Assembly: GCA_018806915.1 (NCBI GenBank)
Contig: JAGKQI010000105.1
Location: 3,906,001-3,970,000, forward strand
Direction of reading: 5' to 3'
Origin: Phytophthora colocasiae
Taxonomy: Eukaryota; Oomycota; Peronosporomycetes; Peronosporales; Peronosporaceae
Length of the DNA: 64,000 nucleotides
Part shown: in pieces, positions 30,849 through 41,815 of the stretch
Layout of the letters: each line of letters opens with the position of its first letter
Position numbering within the stretch: the first letter of the stretch is position 1
Notes under the pieces: model-generated
The model's input: the letters and a program-made list of their open reading frames with translations, nothing else
Database searches by the model: none
Told to the model about the DNA's origin: nothing
Made by a program: the position numbers and the translations under genes

Positions 30849-32494
30849 ATGACGCACTTCAAGTCTCCGCATCGAGTCTTCACACTCGCACTTTTTGCCA
30901 TTCTTGCCATCGCAACTACATTAGTATCCGCCAACGAGCATACCAGTCTTCGCGTCGACCAAGACGAACACCCGCAACGTCGACTAGTTGCATCTCTGGC
31001 TGATGCACCATCACTCCGCCTCCAGTTCACGCTCAAGCGGTCCTCCATGAACATCTACGGACAATCCCAGTTCTACCTCTTCGCCAACCCCGTCCTCTCT
31101 TCCGACAACACCTCCGTGCTCTATGACGGATATGCCGCCTTCATGGACGGCACCACGGACTACACATTCATGCTCGTTAACGGCATTGCCTACTTCGTGA
31201 CGGCCACTGTAGGCGACACCAGCGGCTCTCAGAATGCGCAGTGTCTATCATCCAGTCTTTTGCCGCCTCTCAACGACATCATCTCGGCACTCAACGGCGC
31301 CACGGCCATCTCCAGTGCAACCGCCGGCAGCGACACCATCACGTGTCCGAGCGGAGACCTGTTCCAAGCTACTCTCGGCGACGCCACCTTCGTCATCTGC
31401 TCCTCCGGCTCCGACGGCTTCACGATCTACGGTAGCGACCTCGACATCGCCGTTGAGTACTTGGACAGTCCGGTCACGATCACGGCGCCAACGTTGAGTG
31501 GCGATGCGGCCTTGTCTTGCGAGACGGTCGTCACTGCCACGTCGGTCTCGGACACGGCGCTCGCTTTGCTCACCGGCCAGACCATTTCCTCATCTAGTCG
31601 ACGGAAGTTGAAGACACAGGCTACGACAACCCTGGCTTCATCTTCGTGTTCATGCCAATCGACCCCACGCCCGTGCATCTTCTTCCATGGCTTGGGCTCC
31701 GACATCGAAGAGACAACGCTGCAAACGACGTCCAGCTACTTTGGCGATCTATCGGACAGTGCGCCGTGCTGCTCATCCATCAAGTACGCAGTCCTGAACA
31801 CTGTCGACTACGCTTGGACCGACGCCACACTGCAGCAGAAGGTCTGCAACTTCGCCATCTCCGTAAGCAGCACCAGCAGTTCGTCATCCAATACCATCGC
31901 AGACACCATCGTCGTGACACACTCCATGGGCGGGTTAATGATGGCCGGCGCGATAGCGAACAGTCGATGTAGTTTGGCGTCCAGTAGCACGTGGGTGAGT
32001 CTGAGTGCTCCGATGACTGGAAGTATGGGTGCGGATTATCTGCAGAACGCGTGCAGCGGCAGCAACGTATTCCTGCAGGCGGTAGCGAACCTTGTTGGCC
32101 AGTGTCCAGCTAGCACGGCAGTGGTGGCGTTGTCGTATGAGGACGAGTCGTACAGCACATCGGCCCTCAATACGGCATATTCAGCAGCACAGACTGCCTT
32201 CCGCGCTAATGTTGACGCTGCGATGTGTAGCAATAATTACTCGGGACTATATCGGTGTATCAACCTGAATACAAGCTGGCTGGGGCTGTCATTCCACACA
32301 AGTCGGATGAGAATGACGGTATCGTCGAGTATCAGAGCTGTGCTGGAGGTCTCTCCACGTCGAAGTTTGGTACTACGTACGATGATACGTTTTACCTGAC
32401 TGGTCTTAACCATATCGACACGACTTTCCGGAACGGCGATGCCTTGATTGTGAATTCGCAGAAGCCCGTGAAGTGGTTCGAGTGTCTGCTGTAG
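30849..32494 (+). pseudogene. secreted two-domain protein (copy 2, frameshifted)
   Basis: Same layout as copy 1: signal peptide, N-module, linker and hydrolase domain with T-H-S-M-G-G. At about 32247-32251 one base is missing relative to the paralogues in the Leu-Leu-Ser segment. The first frame then runs on to a stop at 32399. The remaining coding sequence continues in another frame (32255-32494) with K-L-A-G-A-V-I-P-H, N-D-G-I-V-E-Y, L-N-H-I-D and the W-F-E-C-L-L end. The acid and His of the triad are therefore lost from the main frame. Note His-Ile-Asp in place of His-Ala-Asp. Confidence 0.82.
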
Positions 32495-33383
32495 CTCGAA
32501 TTATACACAAAACGGTAGTTTGCATACACAAGAGTATTTTTGAAAACGAAGCACGCAACCCAGCACATGCCTGCAGTGAATTCACCCTGTTGACTGTTGG
32601 CTGTTCAGCGTGGAAACTTCAATGATAGGCATACATGCAGCCCACGCGATGATAGCCCTATTGAAGCGTGCTGGTGCAAAAGCAACGCAGTTCGCTTAGC
32701 TGTGGGGGATCCATCAGAGAGCCGATGAGTTGCTCGTTTTTTCAAGAAGGTGCTACGTTTGGCGGGCTGATTCCACCGCCCATGAAATCCGATACAGTCC
32801 ACATCAAACTGAGCAGCGATGATCATTCAGACAGCATTTTCTTTACCAGTATCAATCCAAGCAAGCCAACTACCAGTACGTTATCGGTCCACCACTAACC
32901 CTTCTCAACGACACAATACCCAGCTGACAGCAATTACCATCGTATAACTGACCTTGGACGTGAGCGGAGTTTAATCAGTGTGGACCAGGCCCAGCTTGTG
33001 CTTGACACTGCTTGTCGGTGTTGCAGTGCTACAGGCACTTGCCCATCTCCAAAGCTGCCAAAGATCGCGATTTACACGTCCCACTCCTGTCACGTCTTCA
33101 AGCGCATGACAAAGGCGCCTTGCGCGCTGGATATGTGTCATTGAAAACCCTTTCCCATTGCCATCTCCTTCCCGGATCTGCTAGGAAGCGATCGAACTAT
33201 CACACAGCAACTTCCACTGCGCCATACATACCTGGCTGCGAACACACCAAAGCAGCTGCGACTGATTTCGAAGCGATACTTTCAACTGCAACAGCACCAT
33301 ACCCGAGATGATCAACATCGTCCGTGCTCGAACGTCAAGCCAAGGCACAAGGTGTCGATCTCCAGTCTTCAGTTCAACAAACT
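32495..33383. other. intergenic between copies 2 and 3
   Basis: About 890 bp. No gene recognised; the upstream leader similar to copies 1 and 2 begins only near 33384. Confidence 0.4.
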
Positions 33384-33399
33384 CCTCACTTTCAAATTC
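33384..33399 (+). promoter_or_regulatory. oomycete Inr-like core promoter, copy 3
   Basis: 'tcctcactttcaaattc' (from 33383) keeps the core seen in copies 1 and 2 but differs at the first bases. It is 47 bp upstream of the ATG at 33447. Confidence 0.5.
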
Positions 33400-33446
33400 A
33401 CCTTCTCTCCTGCAAGCACCACCGTAACTCCATCAACAACGCCAAG

Positions 33447-35082
33447 ATGTTGCTCTTCAAGTCTCCGAATCGAGTCCTCACACTCGCACTTTTCGCCATT
33501 CTTGCCATCGCAACTACATTAGTATCCGCCAACGAGCATACCAGTCTTCGCGTCGACCAAGACGAACATCCGCAACGTCGACTAGCTGCATCTCTGGCTG
33601 ATGCACCATCACTCCGCCTCCAGTTCACACTCAAGCGGTCCTCCATGAACATCTACGGACAATCCCAGTTCTACCTCTTCGCCAACCCCGTCCTCTCTTC
33701 CGACAACACCTCCGTGCTCTATGACGGATATGCCGCCTTCATGGACGGCACCACGGACTACACATTCATGCTCGTTAATGGCATTGCCTACTTCGTGACG
33801 GCCACTGTAGGCGACACCAGCGGCTCTCAGAATGCGCAGTGTCTATCATCCAGTCTCTTGCCGCCTCTCAACGACATCATCTCGGCACTCAACGGCGCCA
33901 CGGCCATCTCCAGTGCAACCGCCGGCAGCGACACCATCACGTGTCCGAGCGGAGACCTGTTCCAAGCTACTCTCGGCGACGCCACCTTCGTCATCTGCTC
34001 CTCCGGCTCCGACGGCTTCACGATCTACGGTAGCGACCTCGACATCGCCGTTGAGTACTTGGACAGTCCGGTCACGATCACGGCGCCAACGTTGAGTGGC
34101 GATGCGGCCTTGTCTTGCGAGACGGTCGTCACTGCCACGTCGGTCTCGGACACGGCGCTCGCTCTGCTCACCGGCCAGACCATTTCCTCATCTAGTCGAC
34201 GAAAGTTGAAGACACAGGCTACTACAACCCTGGCTTCATCTTCGTGTTCATGCCAATCGACCCCACGTCCGTGCATCTTCTTCCATGGCTTGGGCTCCGA
34301 CACCGAAGAGACGACGCTGCAAACGACGTCCAGCTACTTTGGCGATCTATCGGACAGTGCGCCGTGCTGCTCATCCATCAAGTACGCAGTCCTGAACACT
34401 GTCGACTACGCTTGGACCGACGCCACACTGCAGCAGAAGGTCTGCAACTTCGCCATCTCCGTAAGCAGCACCAGCAGTTCGTCATCCAATACCATCGCAG
34501 ACACCATCGTCGTGACACACTCCATGGGCGGGTTAATGATGGCCGGCGCGATAGCGAACAGTCGATGTAGTTTGGCGTCCAGTAGCACGTGGGTGAGTCT
34601 GAGTGCTCCGATGACTGGAAGTATGGGTGCGGATTATCTGCAGAACGCGTGCAGCGGCAGCAACGTATTCCTGCAGGCGGTAGCGAACCTTGTTGGCCAG
34701 TGCCCTGCGAACACCGCGGTGCTTGGGTTGTCGTATGAGGACGAGTCGTACAGTACTACGTCGTTAAACACGGCGTACGCATCCGCGCAGTCTGCATTCC
34801 AGTCAAACGTTGATGCTGCGATGTGCAGTGACAATTACTCTGGCCTGCTGTCGCTGTACCAGGCTGTCAGGCGCAGTGATTCCCCACAAGTCCGATGAGA
34901 ACGATGGTATCGTCGAGTACCAAAGCTGTGCCGGCGGTCTCTCCACCTCCAAGTTCGGTAACACCTATGACGACACTTTCTACGTGACGGGCCTCAATCA
35001 CGCGGACACAGCTTTCCGGAACGGCGACGCCTTGATCGTGAACTCGCAGAAGCCCGTGAAGTGGTTCGAGTGTCTGCTGTAG
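33447..35082 (+). pseudogene. secreted two-domain protein (copy 3, 11-nt deletion)
   Basis: Starts at the ATG before the signal peptide (L-L-F-K-S-P-N-R-V-L-T-L-A-L-F). Through most of the hydrolase domain it is nearly identical to copy 2. At 34863-34867 a single 'gctgt' stands where the paralogues imply 'gctgt', six bases and 'gctgt' again. An 11-nt deletion between short repeats therefore shifts the frame. The first frame stops at 34898; the original frame resumes to 35082 with A-V-I-P-H, N-D-G-I-V-E-Y, L-N-H-A-D and W-F-E-C-L-L. Otherwise well preserved, so the lesion is recent. Confidence 0.82.
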
Positions 35083-35543
35083 TGCAATGAATTCTAAGCG
35101 AAACGGTAAGACAGATCGCCCAATCTAGCTAACTCTAACTCGAAAGACAATAGCTTTTCTTCGTTGCAGTCGTCTACAATCTCACTTGAATAGGCTCTAC
35201 ACAAGTGAGCTGTGGGAGCCTTCTTGTAGACGTAGAGCGTAGAATCCTGATGCGGCGCAAGTAGCGCTCGAGGGTTTCCTCGTTCCAGTAGTGTCTCTGG
35301 CTCGATATCCTTGCGCACCCTGCGGCCTTCTTGCTCTCACGTTGTGAGCAGGCCTACCGTAAAATGCGGATGGAGTGGACATCAAGCGATTTGTAGGGGT
35401 GACACCTCCTCCAATATAAAAATTAAAAAAATCCTGAAAGATAGAATTAAGAAAAAACTTGTGCATTTTGAAAAACCTATTATGCGCTAACGATAGTATT
35501 CTCAACAGCTTCCAGTTGAAAAGTGCTGAAGACATCCTGTTCG

Positions 35544-35690
35544 TTACTTTTGTTCGCATTTGTTAGGTGCTTTAGCCTTTGCGGTTGCTAACGTTTTTTT
35601 CTGAGCTTTCCAGCGATACACAGTTGACCTATGTACTTTGAAGTCTTTAGCAACGGCAACAGCTGATTGGGCTTCAGCCGCGCAAGCTCC
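35544..35690 (-). pseudogene. helix-turn-helix fragment, possibly transposase N-terminus
   Basis: The minus strand encodes S-A-V-A-V-A-K-D-F-K-V-H-R-S-T-V-Y-R-W-K, a classical HTH pattern, and stops at 35544. A GTAAGT..TAG segment directly upstream (35691-35751) could be an intron joining it to a basic leader. Too short to place in a family. Confidence 0.4.
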
Positions 35691-35970
35691 CTACAGTCAC
35701 CACGTTTCAGTTAGATACATAAGTAAAAGCATAGCGTTCCTAATAACTTACATGGAACTTCTTTCTGTTGCTGTTTTTTGGTTTCCGCATTGCGGAAAAT
35801 TGCGCTCTGCCAGGATGGAAGTCGTGGCTGGCAATAGCCCGCACCAGCAATATAACCTCATAAGGTTTTTTTTATGTTTTGCTGTTTGCAGACCAATAAA
35901 ATCTGCATTTTACGGTAGTGGCACCACAGCATTCATGCTTTAATCCAATTCATTACCGGTAGCAGGCCGG

Positions 35971-35997
35971 TAGCGTACCGGTAATACCGGTACGCTA
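35971..35997. repeat. 27-bp perfect palindrome in accggta-rich array
   Basis: Two 13-nt arms (tagcgtaccggta / taccggtacgcta) around a single A. It is embedded in about 60 bp of repeated 'accggta' motifs (35953-36011). Probably a repeat-element end or hairpin. Confidence 0.7.
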
Positions 35998-36096
35998 TTA
36001 CCGGTCCGGTATACCACCATGCACATGTCCACATTCATATCATATGAAATTCATATAAAATGTCATAGCATATGTTTTGCATACTTGTCATATGTC

Positions 36097-38679
36097 ATGG
36101 CAGCAGCGTTGAGCGGCACGAACCTGGTACCGCTGTGCACGAGCTCCGAGGGCTCCGATGGCTACGGCCTCCGCCTGCACGAGGAAGGCGTTGATGTCTT
36201 CCACAGGTCCAAGCTGTCGGCCAGGAAGGTGGCGCTGGTGGGCGTTCTGTACGTCTCGGAGGACGACAACTGCGACGGATCGTCCGACCGCGGGCTGTTC
36301 CTGAGCTCCAACGCCGCCTCCGTGCCCGAACAGGACGCCAGCATGCTGATGTTAGTTCTGCGCGGTGTTTCTCTAGTTGATGAGCCGTTCTGGGGGTCTT
36401 TGCTGCTTATATTGAGCTCACACGTGGTGGTGGCCAAGAACGGACCCATCACAAACGCAGATTTCCAGGCTGCGCTGCCGTTCCTGGGGAACTTCACACA
36501 ACTCCAAGTGGGGGAAGGAGTAGTCGACGCAGACAGGAACGCGATGCTGCTCAAGGAGCTTGCGCCGCGCTTCACATGGGGCGCGATAGATCTCAAGATA
36601 AAGGATATGAACGGCTGCGACTCGGCTTCCACCTACTTCGAACAGCAACTGGCTGCAGGCTCGACGGATGCTCAGTTGCTACTGAGTGCTCTAGTGCCTA
36701 CGAGAGACTGTGTCGTGCTCAAGTCCAACTCGTTCCAGGGACCGGAGGATCCGCACACATCGCCTAAGCTGATGACGCACGTGGCCGACAGACTCGAGTG
36801 CAAATCCTTTTTCGGTCGCTATTTGAACGGCGCTCTGCTGGTGCGACTAATAAGATCACTGACCCATGCCATGGCAGCTCCCGACGGAGTCCCTGTTGTG
36901 TTACAGCGTGTTGTGACGAACGTTTACGCTGCATACTGGCAGGGACTGGTGCAGCAAGCTTTTAAGTCATACTCCGACGTGATGCATGCAAGACTGGCGG
37001 TGTACGAACGAGCTCCCATTACTGCAGAGTACCTGTTGGATGTTACGGAGCGAAAACTGAAGGCTAATGCATCCCAGAGCAATCAACACGCTGCTGTTGT
37101 GGACGCTGGACAAGGAAGCTACTCGGTATTTGACGAGTTTGGCAATTTGAAGAAGCAGCAGGTTTCTGATGTTGACGATAGCGCTGTGACTTCAACAACA
37201 CCCGCGCCATTGAACACTGGTCTATTCAGTTTCCTGAAAAACAGAGCTGGCCGTGCTCTTAGCAAGCAACTATCGCGATTCCCCACGAATCGGTTTAGCA
37301 CCTCAATGAAAGCGGGCGGGCGAGCAACGACTCAAGGCGACAACGGTGGACTTAGCGGTATCCTAGAGGATGCTGAGGCAGCTGAAGCGGAGTTACAGGA
37401 AGAAGGACAAGCAGCACAAGTGCCGGATGTGCTGCTTGCCCGGTGCACCGCAAGCATCATACGTTACTCGGTTCCGATGGAGTATTTGAACACACCTAGC
37501 GAGGCGATGCCTGTCAACACAGCGGTACTTGATATTGTCCATGGTGAAGGTTTGGGGGAAGTGAACGCGTTGCTGAAGCCATTCCTGGTGGATCTAAACG
37601 GCCCACCACCGTCAAGCCCAGAGCTCGGCTGCTCCCTGGACTTCCATGTTGGCAAGAAGAACTTGTGGGCGAAGTTAGCACGTGTGAGGAGGCGTTTTGA
37701 ACGCGCGAATGAGGTTTCCTCGGCCATTTTCTGCGGCGAGTTGCTTCGTTATCTGCACTCTGTGGTGCTCAACAAGAACGAAACAGACACGGAGGCTCAG
37801 CAGCAGCAACAACAACTGCGAGGTCGTGCTGTTTCTTCAATCATGCTGGTTGACAAGAAGAGTGGAAACGCGACTGTTTCTTTGACACGTGTTCCTCTCG
37901 AGCTCCTGACGTACAAGAACAACCTCGAGGCGATGGTGTCGCAATACAACTTCATTGCGCGCGGCCCCCAAGTTGCCAAGGTACTTGCAGGGTTTTTAAG
38001 TGGACCAGTTCGCAGCCAGCTTCAGTATTTGACACAGCAAGAGTACGACCGCTTCACAGCTGCATGGGACGAGAAGGAGCGTCGTCTGACTGAGTTGGAG
38101 GAGGCACTTGATGACAAAGAGCGCCAAGTAAACCACATCACGAAGGCGAACGCGGAGTGGGGCCGTCAAGAACACGAGACTGTTACGCAGATTGAGCAGA
38201 CGCATGGCGAGCAGGTGAACTCGCTTCAAGGCGCAATTCGTGAAACTGAGACACAAATCGAAAGCGCATTAGCCGAGCAACAGGCTTTGTACCAGAGCAC
38301 TATGCAAGCCACGAGACGCACTATCGACACGGTGGACAAGGTAGCTGACAAAGGTCGTGTGGTGTCGGGATATCTGGAGCGCTACGAAAAGGGTCACTTA
38401 TTTTCTTCGAGGTGGCGTCAATATTTCTATGTGCTGAAGCACTCGACGCTGACGTGTTACAAGTCCAAAAGCGATCATGAGGAACGTGGACCTCCTTTCG
38501 AAAAGCCAATTAGCATCAGCGGCTACAGTGTCGTACGCAGCCGCACCGATGAACTCAAGATAAAGCTGGTACCGCCTGAAGCAGGTCGCCAAATGCTCCG
38601 CTTCCGCGCTCCTGCCAGCGTGGGCCGTGAAACGTGGATGAAGCGGTTCACAGAGGCCACACAATACTCCAGTCAATAA
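36097..38679 (+). CDS. GBP-like GTPase-superfamily protein with PH domain
   Basis: 860 residues from the ATG at 36097 (start of M-A-A-A-L-S-G-T-N). The first about 330 residues resemble guanylate-binding proteins in layout: K-V-A-L-V-G-V strand, a hydrophobic helix block, L-V-P-T-R-D-C-V-V-L, L-N-G-A-L-L-V-R-L-I and helical middle repeats. The usual P-loop GxxxxGKS after the first strand is not present; the sequence there reads Y-V-S-E-D-D-N. Residues about 650-755 form a coiled coil and about 756-858 a PH domain (G-Y-L-E-R-Y, W-R-Q-Y-F-Y-V-L). A lipid-binding, membrane-associated dynamin-superfamily relative without GTPase activity is the best guess; moderate certainty. Confidence 0.55.
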   Translation: MAAALSGTNLVPLCTSSEGSDGYGLRLHEEGVDVFHRSKLSARKVALVGVLYVSEDDNCDGSSDRGLFLSSNAASVPEQDASMLMLVLRGVSLVDEPFWGSLLLILSSHVVVAKNGPITNADFQAALPFLGNFTQLQVGEGVVDADRNAMLLKELAPRFTWGAIDLKIKDMNGCDSASTYFEQQLAAGSTDAQLLLSALVPTRDCVVLKSNSFQGPEDPHTSPKLMTHVADRLECKSFFGRYLNGALLVRLIRSLTHAMAAPDGVPVVLQRVVTNVYAAYWQGLVQQAFKSYSDVMHARLAVYERAPITAEYLLDVTERKLKANASQSNQHAAVVDAGQGSYSVFDEFGNLKKQQVSDVDDSAVTSTTPAPLNTGLFSFLKNRAGRALSKQLSRFPTNRFSTSMKAGGRATTQGDNGGLSGILEDAEAAEAELQEEGQAAQVPDVLLARCTASIIRYSVPMEYLNTPSEAMPVNTAVLDIVHGEGLGEVNALLKPFLVDLNGPPPSSPELGCSLDFHVGKKNLWAKLARVRRRFERANEVSSAIFCGELLRYLHSVVLNKNETDTEAQQQQQQLRGRAVSSIMLVDKKSGNATVSLTRVPLELLTYKNNLEAMVSQYNFIARGPQVAKVLAGFLSGPVRSQLQYLTQQEYDRFTAAWDEKERRLTELEEALDDKERQVNHITKANAEWGRQEHETVTQIEQTHGEQVNSLQGAIRETETQIESALAEQQALYQSTMQATRRTIDTVDKVADKGRVVSGYLERYEKGHLFSSRWRQYFYVLKHSTLTCYKSKSDHEERGPPFEKPISISGYSVVRSRTDELKIKLVPPEAGRQMLRFRAPASVGRETWMKRFTEATQYSSQ

Positions 38680-38761
38680 TTGCTACACGTGCAAGTGAGA
38701 CCGCTCCACGAGAGAGACAACAATTGTAGCGAAGTTTAATTTCAAGCAGCTTGTGATGCGT

Positions 38762-39861
38762 TTACAGTCGGAGTGGCTGGCCGAGTGAAGCTAGAAACTC
38801 ATCCGAATCCTGTGTGTCCTTTTCAGTTTGTGTCTTCACTTCACAGGCAAAAAGTGAGCGCACAGGTCCGTCAAAGAAGAAATCGTGCACGAGAGCCTGA
38901 GATGACAACACTTTGTTAGCACATGTAAGAAAGAAGCAACCATTCTGCTCACCTTTCGAGCTGATAGCCTTTTGCTTGGATCAAGTGTTAGAAGTTTGGA
39001 TAATAAATCCACCGCAGCAGCATCAGCATCCAGAAACAGTTTGTTTAGTTGCATGGGCTCGTAGGCAGGGAACGACACCTTGTTGAAGTCAGGAAGGTCA
39101 CGGACACCTGGCCATTGCTTCTCGATGTCTCCAAGCACCTGAACGACTCGGAAGATTTGGTCAATGTCGTTCTGTCCTGCAAACAACGGGGTTGGGCGTA
39201 GCAGCTCGGCGAAAATCGTACCCACCGACCACATATCCACTGCAGTTTCATAGTGTCGCGCACCAAACAGCAGCTCGGGTGCGCGATACCAGCGTGTGGC
39301 CACTTGATGCGAGTACGAACGTCCTTGTTGACCCAAGAAGACTGTAGCGAGGCCGAAGTCGCTGAGCTTGAGCACACCATCTGCACTCAGCAGTAAGTTT
39401 CCTGGCTTGAGGTCTCGATGAAGGATATTGTAGTCGTGACAACATGCAACTCCTTGCAACAACATTCGAAGAAGACCTCGAGCATCAGCAGGATGCAGGG
39501 GCTCTTGTCGATTTCGAACGACACTGAGTAGGTCCCTGGGCATGTACTCAAGTACCAGAGCGATGTAGCTGCCGTCGGGAATCACATCCAGAAGCTTCAC
39601 GATCTACACCAGCAACGGTTGTCAGATTTAGTGTTTGATAGAGGAAGGAACTATAAAAGTTACGTTGGGATGTTGGAGCTGGCGCATGGCCTCGATCTCC
39701 TGGAACTGCGCGGCCGGAACGACAGACAATTGACCGTCGTCATTCACTCGTAAGCGCTTGATGGCTCGGATCTCACCCGACTCGAGGTTCTTGGCGCGAT
39801 GGACTTCTCCGAACGCCCCGTTCCCGATCTTCTCCAACAGTTCATAGCGACTTGCCAGCAT
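38762..39861 (-). CDS. CDK20/CCRK-like protein kinase
   Basis: Three exons, 39664-39861, 38953-39603 and 38762-38896, join in phase 0 to 327 residues (human CDK20 is 346). Glycine loop G-N-G-A-F-G-E-V (11-18), A-I-K-R-L, catalytic loop H-R-D-L-K-P-G-N (128-135) and D-F-G (148-150). The activation segment Y-S-H-Q-V-A-T-R-W-Y-R-A-P-E and the insert N-D-I-D-Q-I-F-R-V are characteristic of CDK20. In animals and algae this kinase acts in cilium/flagellum length control and cell-cycle entry; oomycetes make flagellate zoospores, so that role is plausible. The chosen ATG puts the glycine loop at the expected distance. Confidence 0.88.
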
Positions 39862-40081
39862 CTTGAAAAGATTTAGGATGACACTTTTTTCTATGATCGA
39901 CAATGTAGCACAAGCGACCTCAATTATCGTTCTTGCATTCTCCAGACGGAAGGTTGCAGTTTAAATGACGCCTGCACTGACCTAGATGTGAAAGAAAAGA
40001 ATACATTGGCGCTGTCAACTCCTCACTACGAGCCAGAGCTCCGTGCCGAAACATCTTGCTGATCTGAAAGTAAATTGCTGC

Positions 40082-41470
40082 CTAGTGGTTGTTCTTCCAC
40101 ACTAGGTATCGCGTGTCGCCCAACTTTCGCGGACTCAACTTGTGCTTGGCAAAGAACAGGATGGCCAGCACCATGCAGAGCGCACCAACGATGATGTACG
40201 CGATGCCCAGGAACGGGTTCCGGCCGCCGAACCAGGACGTCGTCGAGATCACGATCGACTTCTTGCCCTCGAACGTGCTCACTACGAAGTCTGATAACAG
40301 TAACAAAAAACAACAAGTTAGAGATCGCTTTCACCAACATAAAAACACCATTTGAACGTACTGCTGGAGACAAGGAATTCAAGCTCTGTGCCCTCCGCCA
40401 GATCTGTGTCAATGCGGCCGTAGAGTTTACGGAAACTCGGCAGACCGGCAGTACGCATCCAAACAATAAAGTGCTCGTCCTGCACACCGAAGGCAGGCGC
40501 AGCCGTCGTCCATGCTGTCTTGTTAGCAATCGGTTCCTGGCCCTCGTACATGGGGATGATGTAGCGGTAACGCGGGTTCTGCCACAGCATCATTGTGTTA
40601 TCTGCGTCTGAAAGATCCGCAGTGTCGATGTTCTTGAACTTGGTCTCGACATCGGATTTCCAGGCGATGCCGGTCTGATCCACGAGGTTCACGAGCGTCT
40701 TGCCTTCGTACTCGTCATCCTGGTAATACGTCTTTCCTCCCGTCACAAGCTTGTTGACCCAGAAAATATCGTTGAACAGACTGTTGGCAATGAGACCGCA
40801 CGGCATCAGCGTGTAGTCCGTATCGTTACTGCCAATCGTCGCATTCGCGGTCGAATTGTACTTGGCCACGCCTACACCAGTTGACGTAAGCGGGGAGCAG
40901 TCGCTGGTACTGGCTGCGGCGTCTCCGCGGAGCTGTGCGTCACTGCGGCTCTGTACATAGCGACGGTGGTTCTGGTAGAAGTTGTCCAGTTGGTAGTACA
41001 GATATACGGGCGCCTTCATCTCCTTCTCAATCTTAAACGTGATCCTACATCCGTGTTCATCCACATCGAAAGTGTCTCCTTCGTCCTCGTCACTCAAGTA
41101 GCAACCGCTGCCAATGTTCACAATGTTGGACGACTGCGTCATACCGTCTCCGTCATACTGAATCGAGTACTCCACCACCTGCAGTAAAAAAACCAGTTAA
41201 ATAAAAGCAGATGGGAGAGACGAAGAATACAAGACGCACATTGTCCGATTCAGTGTGCAGCACGATGCCAATAGGGATGAAAATGAGCCCAACAACAGCA
41301 AAAGTCCCGATAACCCAGTTAGGCGTAAGGATAGGCTGCCAAGCTTTAAGCTTTTGCTGCTTGAACGGAGTGTCTACAAAGTAGGACACAGTTATTAATG
41401 ACACAATACGCACACAAATTAGGAAAAATATTAACTATGCACCCTCAGGTTTCCTTGATTTCTCGTCCAT
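40082..41470 (-). CDS. CDC50/LEM3 family P4-ATPase beta subunit
   Basis: Four exons (41443-41470, 41240-41373, 40362-41178, 40082-40290) join to 395 residues. After a short leader comes the hallmark F-K-Q-Q-K-L-K-A-W-Q-P, then TM1 (F-A-V-V-G-L-I-F-I-P-I-G). A large luminal domain follows with paired Cys and several N-x-S/T sites. Near the C-terminus are G-G-R-N-P-F-L-G-I-A-Y, TM2 and R-K-L-G-D-T-R-Y-L-V-W. CDC50 proteins chaperone phospholipid flippases out of the ER and are needed for lipid asymmetry and vesicle traffic. Introns are 61-72 nt. It is divergent from the RNA-binding gene 345 bp away, so they may share a promoter region. Confidence 0.9.
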
Positions 41471-41815
41471 GGTGGCGATGTCTCGCTCCAGGGTTTGCTT
41501 GCGTTGAAGCTGCCTTCCTCCTATGGCGCAGGTCGGGCGTGTCGAGGCAGCGTCGGCTTCCTCTCGAGACGATGCCGATAACAATAGGCGACGGGGGTTT
41601 CCGATTGTCTCCAGGCTTCCCACAGTATCCAGTCTGGCTCGAAACGATATTTAATTGGCTGAAATTGGATTGATTATCGCCAGACATTGGCTGATATGTT
41701 TAGCGTCGTAATCGGCCCTAGCCCTCTTCTTGTCGATTAACGTGTACCACATGAATTTATGTAAATCCACACAATTCACGTACCAGTTTTTAGTCCACCC
41801 GAGTAGTAGCAAGCC

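Larger units (their letters stand above)
35083..36096. other. intergenic with transposon-like debris
   Basis: Contains an HTH-coding remnant on the minus strand (35544-35690), a stretch rich in 'accggta' repeats and a palindrome (35971-35997). A minus-strand frame at 35094-35318 is unassigned. Confidence 0.45.
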
